DNA from: Phoronis pallida
Taxonomy: Eukaryota; Phoronida; Phoronidae
Direction of reading: 5' to 3'
Assembly: GCA_028565715.1 (NCBI GenBank)
Contig: JAOXYC010245678.1
Span: 1-10,275, forward strand
DNA: 10,275 nt
A program made the position numbers and the translations under genes. Within the stretch, counting starts at the first letter, position 1. The number at the start of each line of letters is the position of its first letter. Positions 9,301-10,275 of the stretch are shown here, in pieces. The notes below the pieces were generated by a model, which saw only the letters and a program-made list of their open reading frames with translations, was not told the DNA's origin and ran no database searches.

Positions 9301-9743
9301 GGCTCTATGCTCTACTTTTTCGCACGAAGATTTTTTCAGCTCATTGATATTAGAGTTAAATACCAATACATAGTAAAGTGTATTTATTTGTCTTACCACT
9401 TAGCGCTATTCCACCAAAGGAGGGGGGCGGGGGGGGGGGGGCAGTTTAATTAATTATAATATAGGTAGGTGGGTATTTCTGTGAAAAAATATATAAGTAT
9501 AAGAAAAAAATTAATTTAAATATATGGGTAGATGGGTCTAAAGAAAAGTGCCTTCCCCCTGGGGATACGTTTTTTGCTGGAATAGCCCTTATCAACAACA
9601 CAGAACACATCTTCTCATTGTTTTCCAACTCACCAAGATTGAGGATTAGCGGGTAAAGACTGGAGAACTGTTGTTTACTATATACATGTGGACTTGACTC
9701 AACTGATTTCATGATCTCGTGTAACCAATGAAGTGTCAGCAAT
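171..9743 (-). CDS. SMG1: SMG1 kinase gene, internal part (15 exons, spliced)
   Basis: The spliced product of 15 exons gives 877 uninterrupted codons. SMG1 is a PI3K-related serine/threonine kinase that phosphorylates UPF1 and works with SMG8 and SMG9 in nonsense-mediated mRNA decay. Diagnostic stretches, compared with remembered vertebrate SMG1: LLWFWATWECAQYC (exon 6265-6085), LLLQFMEHLEKLLYNAFEGC (5752-5634), TCQEWLTRIR (5068-4904), CPEAITGLYVW (4392-4238) and WCYKWGRKAVD (327-171), all in the vertebrate order. Codons 1-184 (counted from the first complete codon at 9742) belong to the N-terminal helical region; codons 185-877 are FAT-domain-like. Every intron is GT-AG and the phases agree at every junction, so the copy looks functional. 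Both ends are cut by the window: no start codon, kinase domain, FATC or stop is present. Other PIKKs (mTOR, ATR, TRRAP) do not carry these motifs. Confidence 0.95.
328..646 (-). other. Intron between exons n and o
   Basis: A 319-bp phase-1 intron with GTGAGT donor and TTTCAG acceptor. AT-rich; I see no repeat or gene in it. Confidence 0.85.
647..1271 (-). CDS. SMG1: SMG1 exon n, large FAT exon
   Basis: The 625-nt exon is far larger than the others and encodes 208 codons. It starts after TTTTGTAG with IIPMTPESALH, continues through SARSLSNILLSAAHHSRKQG (SMG1-like), KIEREMSKLLYATGNQQAAM and AKSVITLVKWLTNDQKTLSQ, and ends SVT plus one base of an Asp codon before GTGAGTAG. The last three segments align in order with vertebrate SMG1. 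The ATG at 1262-1260 is not a gene start: three codons precede it in the exon and the upstream exon joins in frame. Confidence 0.94.
1427..1586 (-). CDS. SMG1: SMG1 exon m, FAT region
   Basis: The 160-nt exon runs from TATCACCAG to GTGAGTCC. It completes Arg, then 53 codons (DKDDLAVVDALKIAET at the start, LMCMYCLSGVAKLYNDE near the end), finishing with TTG in phase 0. Sequence conservation is lower than in its neighbours. The evidence is the frame, the splice sites and its position between two well-matched exons. It lies antisense to an open frame at 1344-1694 that I regard as spurious. Confidence 0.85.
1587..2084 (-). other. Intron between exons l and m
   Basis: A 498-bp phase-2 intron. It holds only a small 9+9-bp inverted repeat around 1998-2016 (ATCATCATT, one base, AATGATGAT). 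Plus-strand open frames here have no recognisable content. Confidence 0.85.
2085..2276 (-). CDS. SMG1: SMG1 exon l, FAT region
   Basis: The 192-nt exon runs from GTTTTCAG to GTTGGT. It completes Lys, then ALASFESSDFTSVQQHLELV, a polar stretch GASTSQLGTHQLSGVS, and QQLLRAVTMCSLYKD, leaving AG of a split Arg codon (phase 2). FESSDF, HLELVPG and LLRAV match vertebrate positions. The GTTGGT donor is weak, but it is the one that keeps frame with the exon at 1586. Confidence 0.92.
2600..2660 (-). mobile_element. tRNA-like fragment, degenerate (possible SINE head)
   Basis: Read on the minus strand, 2630-2613 contains GTGGGTTCAATTGCC, which resembles a Pol III B box and T arm (CGTGG and CCATG can pair, with one G-T). 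Upstream, CTCTGGTTTAAG is only loosely like an A box. It lies just before a 100-bp hairpin in the same intron; together they may be one old composite repeat. The D and anticodon arms do not fold well, so this is a weak call. Confidence 0.35.
2718..2817. repeat. 100-bp imperfect inverted repeat (hairpin)
   Basis: Arms of about 45 bp at 2718-2762 and 2773-2817 are separated by 10 bp; I count 34 of 45 positions complementary, with several of the rest G-T. The best block is GCAGACGGG at 2726-2734 against CCCGTCTGC at 2801-2809. The segment is more GC-rich than the surrounding intron (2277-3062), which suggests an inserted element. The rest of the intron is AT-rich and featureless apart from the tRNA-like fragment and a small hairpin at 3011-3035. 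Confidence 0.75.
3011..3035. repeat. Small perfect hairpin near exon k donor
   Basis: TATTCCTAT at 3011-3019 and ATAGGAATA at 3027-3035 form a 9-bp stem with a 7-nt loop. It sits about 26 nt downstream of the exon k donor on the minus strand. Function unknown; it may be chance in AT-rich DNA. Confidence 0.5.
3063..3202 (-). CDS. SMG1: SMG1 exon k, FAT region
   Basis: The 140-nt exon runs from GTTTGTAG to GTAAGT. It reads VTDCYRSLGCWGELLDWQEK and ends NNDIDINYI, leaving AA of a split Lys codon (phase 2). It matches the vertebrate block with CY...W...W followed by the NYIK motif, which here spans the junction with the next exon. Confidence 0.93.
3385..3450 (-). mobile_element. tRNA-derived SINE-like element
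   Basis: On the minus strand it reads TCAGTTGGTAGAGCATCTG (A-box region), TTGGCAA (anticodon loop, GGC in anticodon position), then CCTGGGTTCGACTCTCAG (B box within a 5-bp T stem CTGGG/CTCAG). The D stem is imperfect and the sequences where the 7-bp acceptor stem should be do not pair, so it is not a working tRNA gene. It lies in the 472-bp intron 3203-3674, oriented with the gene. That intron also holds a 26-bp near-palindrome at 3507-3532. Confidence 0.75.
3675..3861 (-). CDS. SMG1: SMG1 exon j, FAT region with Ser/Pro-rich loop
   Basis: The 187-nt exon runs from CATTAACAG to GTGAGTAG. It completes Lys, then YEDALIDLKQAFKDYV, a hydrophilic Ser/Thr/Pro-rich segment (codons about 410-432; SPSDKDSHYISPSTSPR lies inside), then VLAKPTEHDPVIACQLSKM. 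The KPT...P motif aligns with the vertebrate protein, which also has a Ser-rich loop at this point. The loop is probably disordered and is a candidate phosphorylation site; that is inference. Confidence 0.93.
3862..4237 (-). other. Intron between exons i and j
   Basis: A 376-bp phase-2 AT-rich intron. I see no repeat or gene; the open frame extending upstream of exon j (to 3935) is intronic read-through. Confidence 0.85.
4238..4392 (-). CDS. SMG1: SMG1 exon i, FAT region
   Basis: The 155-nt exon runs from GGTTCTAG to GTATGATT. It opens with MPEFEHVIMYLVQAY (the first Met is an ordinary internal codon), then CPEAITGLYVWSKDILGRKL, matching the CPEAI...VWS block of vertebrate SMG1. It ends KASA plus AA of a split Lys codon (phase 2). 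Confidence 0.94.
4393..4903 (-). other. Intron between exons h and i
   Basis: A 511-bp phase-0 AT-rich intron, GTAAAT donor and TTCTAG acceptor. No element recognised. Confidence 0.85.
4904..5068 (-). CDS. SMG1: SMG1 exon h, FAT region
   Basis: The 165-nt exon has 55 whole codons and is phase 0 at both ends. It begins AVRTFFRTNKGTCQEWLTRI and contains GQSAYVVRQATQLLGEMKES; both are strong SMG1 matches. The donor is GCG|GTAAAT at 4904/4903. The frame stays open past this donor, but splicing there restores homology at 4392. Being a multiple of three with symmetric phases, the exon could in principle be skipped without a frameshift. Confidence 0.94.
5166..5171 (-). terminator. T6 run after the tRNA-like element (Pol III-type)
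   Basis: The plus-strand A6 at 5166-5171 reads T6 on the minus strand, three bases after the tRNA-like discriminator base. Pol III stops at such runs, so a short transcript ending here is possible. No transcription evidence is available from sequence. Confidence 0.45.
5175..5247 (-). mobile_element. tRNA-like element with near-complete cloverleaf
   Basis: On the minus strand 73 nt fold as: acceptor GGCTGGG/TTCAGTT (7 pairs, four of them G-T), TA, D stem GCTC/GAGC (perfect), anticodon arm ACCGA-CCGGCAA-TCAGG (3 of 5 pairs), T arm CTGGG-TTCGATT-CCCAG (perfect), discriminator C. The A and B boxes are good. Anticodon position reads GGC (Ala-type), but position 33 is C instead of the near-invariant T and the anticodon stem is damaged, so a tRNA-derived SINE or tRNA pseudogene is likelier than a functional tRNA. 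T6 follows at 5171-5166, a Pol III-type terminator. It lies in the 565-bp intron 5069-5633. Confidence 0.78.
5405..5466 (-). mobile_element. tRNA-like element, strongly decayed
   Basis: On the minus strand the 3' part reads GTTCGCAAATAGGAGACTTG followed by GGGTTCAATTG, which aligns with the anticodon-to-T-arm segment of the tRNA-like element at 5247-5175 (GGCAATCAGGAGACCTGGG and onward). The 5' part (CTCAGCCCATTACG) keeps only a trace of the A box. It is a second copy of the same kind of element, in the same intron and orientation, about 160 bp away. Confidence 0.55.
5634..5752 (-). CDS. SMG1: SMG1 exon g, FAT region
   Basis: The 119-nt exon runs from TTTGTAG to GTATTG. It finishes the Ala codon, then 39 codons: a short Ser-rich linker followed by LLLQFMEHLEKLLYNAFEGC and AIAMPQPTK, closely matching vertebrate SMG1. 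It ends in phase 0, directly before the RTFF motif of the next exon. Confidence 0.94.
5753..6084 (-). other. Intron between exons f and g
   Basis: A 332-bp phase-1 intron with GTGAGA donor and TTGTAG acceptor. Nothing else recognised. Confidence 0.85.
6085..6265 (-). CDS. SMG1: SMG1 exon f, start of the conserved FAT region
   Basis: The 181-nt exon runs from TTCCCACCAG to GTGAG: 60 codons plus one base of a split Ala codon. It contains LLWFWATWECAQYC, then SKLRTPLGKPQETFTTIE, a near-identical counterpart of one of the most conserved segments of vertebrate SMG1. This exon gives the firmest single identification. The end (KKYAAEIRNAGDDITKTG) is polar and shorter than the corresponding human linker. 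Confidence 0.95.
6266..6691 (-). other. Intron between exons e and f
   Basis: A 426-bp phase-0 intron. A plus-strand open frame crosses exon f and this intron but has no recognisable protein content; no repeat is visible. Confidence 0.85.
6692..6773 (-). CDS. SMG1: SMG1 exon e
   Basis: This 82-nt exon is the shortest in the window. It lies between CCTTCCAG and GTAAAT, completes Lys and reads 27 codons (SICGGSWLMRIFHGCQ at the start, KTSLMPL at the end), finishing in phase 0. It links the N-terminal helical region to the FAT region. Confidence 0.87.
6774..7091 (-). other. Intron between exons d and e
   Basis: A 318-bp phase-2 AT-rich intron; nothing recognised. Confidence 0.85.
7092..7253 (-). 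CDS. SMG1: SMG1 exon d
   Basis: The 162-nt exon runs from TTCTCAG to GTATGTG. It completes Arg, gives 53 codons including a polar, probably loop stretch (DSFCDKGKDSPS) and the helix-like AEAWLARRQHM, then GNFHGQDFRSIMGFLLFNAVP, and leaves AA of a split Lys codon (phase 2). It lies just before the conserved start of the FAT region. Confidence 0.88.
7254..7668 (-). other. Intron between exons c and d
   Basis: A 415-bp phase-2 intron. It contains a 7-bp inverted repeat (ACTAGGG at 7384-7390, CCCTAGT at 7477-7483) with a B-box-like TTCGAATCCC beside the right arm. This could be a plus-strand tRNA-like remnant, but no cloverleaf can be drawn. Confidence 0.6.
7669..7770 (-). CDS. SMG1: SMG1 exon c
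   Basis: The 102-nt exon lies between AATTTCAG and GTTTGT. It completes Gln, then reads IYQLCIQRLNDQRPEVGEQY and continues to IPVEVAT, leaving AG of a split Arg codon (phase 2). The donor GTTTGT is weaker than the GTGAG-type donors used by most exons here, but no better donor keeps the frame. Confidence 0.88.
8192..8616. mobile_element. 425-bp foldback (long palindromic) element with TTAA ends
   Basis: Two long arms, 8192-8421 and 8424-8616, are inverted copies separated by only 2 bp. The outer 29 bp (8192-8220 against 8588-8616) and the central 26 bp (8396-8421 against 8424-8449) are perfect; the parts between are diverged but alignable throughout. The left arm has an extra 39 bp at 8339-8377. 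Both ends carry TTAA, leaving AGGTATTTGCAACTATTTC as the terminal repeat; TTAA duplication is typical of piggyBac-type elements, though the TTAA may instead belong to the repeat. No transposase is encoded, so it is non-autonomous. It fills the middle of the 1049-bp intron 7771-8819. Confidence 0.88.
8820..8916 (-). CDS. SMG1: SMG1 exon b
   Basis: The 97-nt exon runs from TTATTACAG to GTGAGT. Two bases finish the Gly codon, then 31 codons beginning YSSEVDVVLRCC and ending KDDILT, then two bases of a Gln codon (phase 2). Cys- and Leu-rich helical sequence fits the solenoid N-terminal of the FAT domain. Length and phase match both neighbours exactly. Confidence 0.88.
9196..9252 (-). mobile_element. 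tRNA-like element, partial
   Basis: On the minus strand GTTCAGTTGGTAGAAC forms a perfect 4-bp D stem with an A-box-like loop, followed by GTCAGACAATCAGGGGACC and GGATTCACA, a mutated B box. The anticodon-region sequence aligns with the element at 5247-5175. The T arm is broken and there is no matching acceptor stem. It lies in the 717-bp intron 8917-9633 and again reads in the direction of the gene. Confidence 0.65.
9403..9588. mobile_element. 186-bp MITE with TTA flanks
   Basis: The left end GCGCTATTCCACCAAAGGAGG and the inverted right end GGGCTATTCCAGCAAAAAACG share a terminal repeat (core GCTATTCCA), both followed further in by a G-rich stretch. TTA occurs directly outside each end (9400-9402 and 9589-9591), which fits a 3-bp target duplication as in PIF/Harbinger-type elements. 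The interior is AT-rich without coding content. The right end is 42 bp from the donor of exon a. The family assignment is inference from the TTA and terminal bases. Confidence 0.68.
9422..9441. repeat. G run (G6-C-G13)
   Basis: Six G, one C, then 13 G on the plus strand, inside the left part of the MITE. The pre-mRNA carries the C-rich complement. The run could form a G-quadruplex in DNA and is likely length-variable; the length given by an assembly is uncertain. Confidence 0.85.
9634..9743 (-). CDS. SMG1: SMG1 exon a (first in window)
   Basis: The 110-nt exon is bounded by CATTACAG before 9743 and GTGAG after 9634. Its first base closes a codon begun in an exon outside the window; 36 codons follow (LLTLHWLHEIMKSVESS at the start, PLILNL at the end), then one base of a split Gly codon (phase 1). 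It is helical and fits the N-terminal solenoid region. Assignment rests mainly on frame continuity with the next exons. The open frame continues downstream into the intron, but the splice donor and the return to frame in the next exon show that this is read-through. Confidence 0.85.
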
Positions 9744-10077
9744 CTGTAATGAAATGTTATCATAATGAATCTGCTTTCAATTGCATAAATTTAGCTATAC
9801 AGATTGGCATCATCATGGTTTTTGTAGAATTCTTTTGATATTGTGCAACAATCAAATAATACAGCACATAAAGTTATCGGTGGATAAGAAGTAAATGCAA
9901 CTTTGCCGTCACTACCTCGTTGTTATGCAGAGCATAAATATCAATACAAATTTTTTACTATCCCATCTTGATATTAAATTGGGAAGTAAATTCTTAATAA
10001 ATAAACATTGCTGATTTTTCAGAGACTAATAAAAATAATTTATCACATAACTACCCAAATATTATGAACTATTATGA

Positions 10078-10140
10078 CATCCCACGTCATTTATATTACA
10101 TCCTACGTCATTTATATAACATCCTACGTCATTTATATTA
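10078..10140. repeat. Three tandem copies of a 21-bp repeat
   Basis: Copies at 10078-10098, 10099-10119 and 10120-10140 have the form CATCCTACGTCATTTATATTA with one difference each in copies 1 and 2; CAT follows the third. Each contains ACGTCA, which resembles an ATF/CREB half-site, but a function is not implied. They lie in the 532 bp upstream of exon a (9744-10275), which is otherwise AT-rich and without a recognisable exon. Confidence 0.9.
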
Positions 10141-10275
10141 CATTAACGCTGGAATTAATTTTCACAGAATTTCTTAGTTTTTCAGTCTTGATTAATGTAA
10201 TGTGATAAAATGATTCTCAAATTCATGGGAAGTAATACAACCTTTTATTGGATGAGATTTTGAAAAATCATAGAA

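Noticed and set aside
9446-9763. 105-residue continuous open frame on the minus strand as one exon
   Set aside because: The TTG|GTGAG donor at 9634/9633 restores frame with 8916-8820; the remaining frame is intron and MITE sequence.
1-10275. CRISPR arrays, prokaryotic operons, phage or defence systems
   Set aside because: No regularly spaced repeats beyond the 21-bp tandem; the window is spliced animal gene sequence.

Overview
The window is eukaryotic genomic DNA: AT-rich, intron-dense, and carrying one protein-coding gene on the minus strand, transcribed from high to low coordinates. I can join 15 internal exons between 9743 and 171. Each has AG and GT boundaries on the minus strand, and the reading frame runs without a stop through 877 complete codons. 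The protein is recognisably SMG1, the PI3K-like kinase of nonsense-mediated mRNA decay. The match is to the end of the helical N-terminal region and most of the FAT domain. The first exons, the kinase domain, the C-terminal insertion and the FATC domain lie outside the window.

Layout, in transcription order. 10275-9744 is intron (or untranslated upstream sequence) with a three-copy 21-bp tandem repeat. Exons at 9743-9634, 8916-8820, 7770-7669, 7253-7092 and 6773-6692 encode the less conserved helical region. Exons at 6265-6085, 5752-5634, 5068-4904, 4392-4238, 3861-3675, 3202-3063, 2276-2085, 1586-1427, 1271-647 and 327-171 encode the FAT region. The last exon continues into an exon beyond position 1.

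The introns (155 to 1049 bp) hold the other structure. There is a 425-bp foldback (long palindromic) element bounded by TTAA, and a 186-bp MITE with TTA flanks next to a splice donor. Several degenerate tRNA-derived elements lie in the same orientation as the gene; one has an almost complete cloverleaf followed by a T6 Pol III-type terminator. There is also a 100-bp imperfect hairpin and a long G run.

The organism is an invertebrate. The short introns, AT-rich non-coding DNA, MITEs and tRNA-derived repeats fit a mollusc or another lophotrochozoan, but that placement is inference and no species can be named. I found no second gene, no operon-like organisation, no CRISPR array and no previously unknown multi-gene system. 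The most notable non-coding structure is the foldback element.
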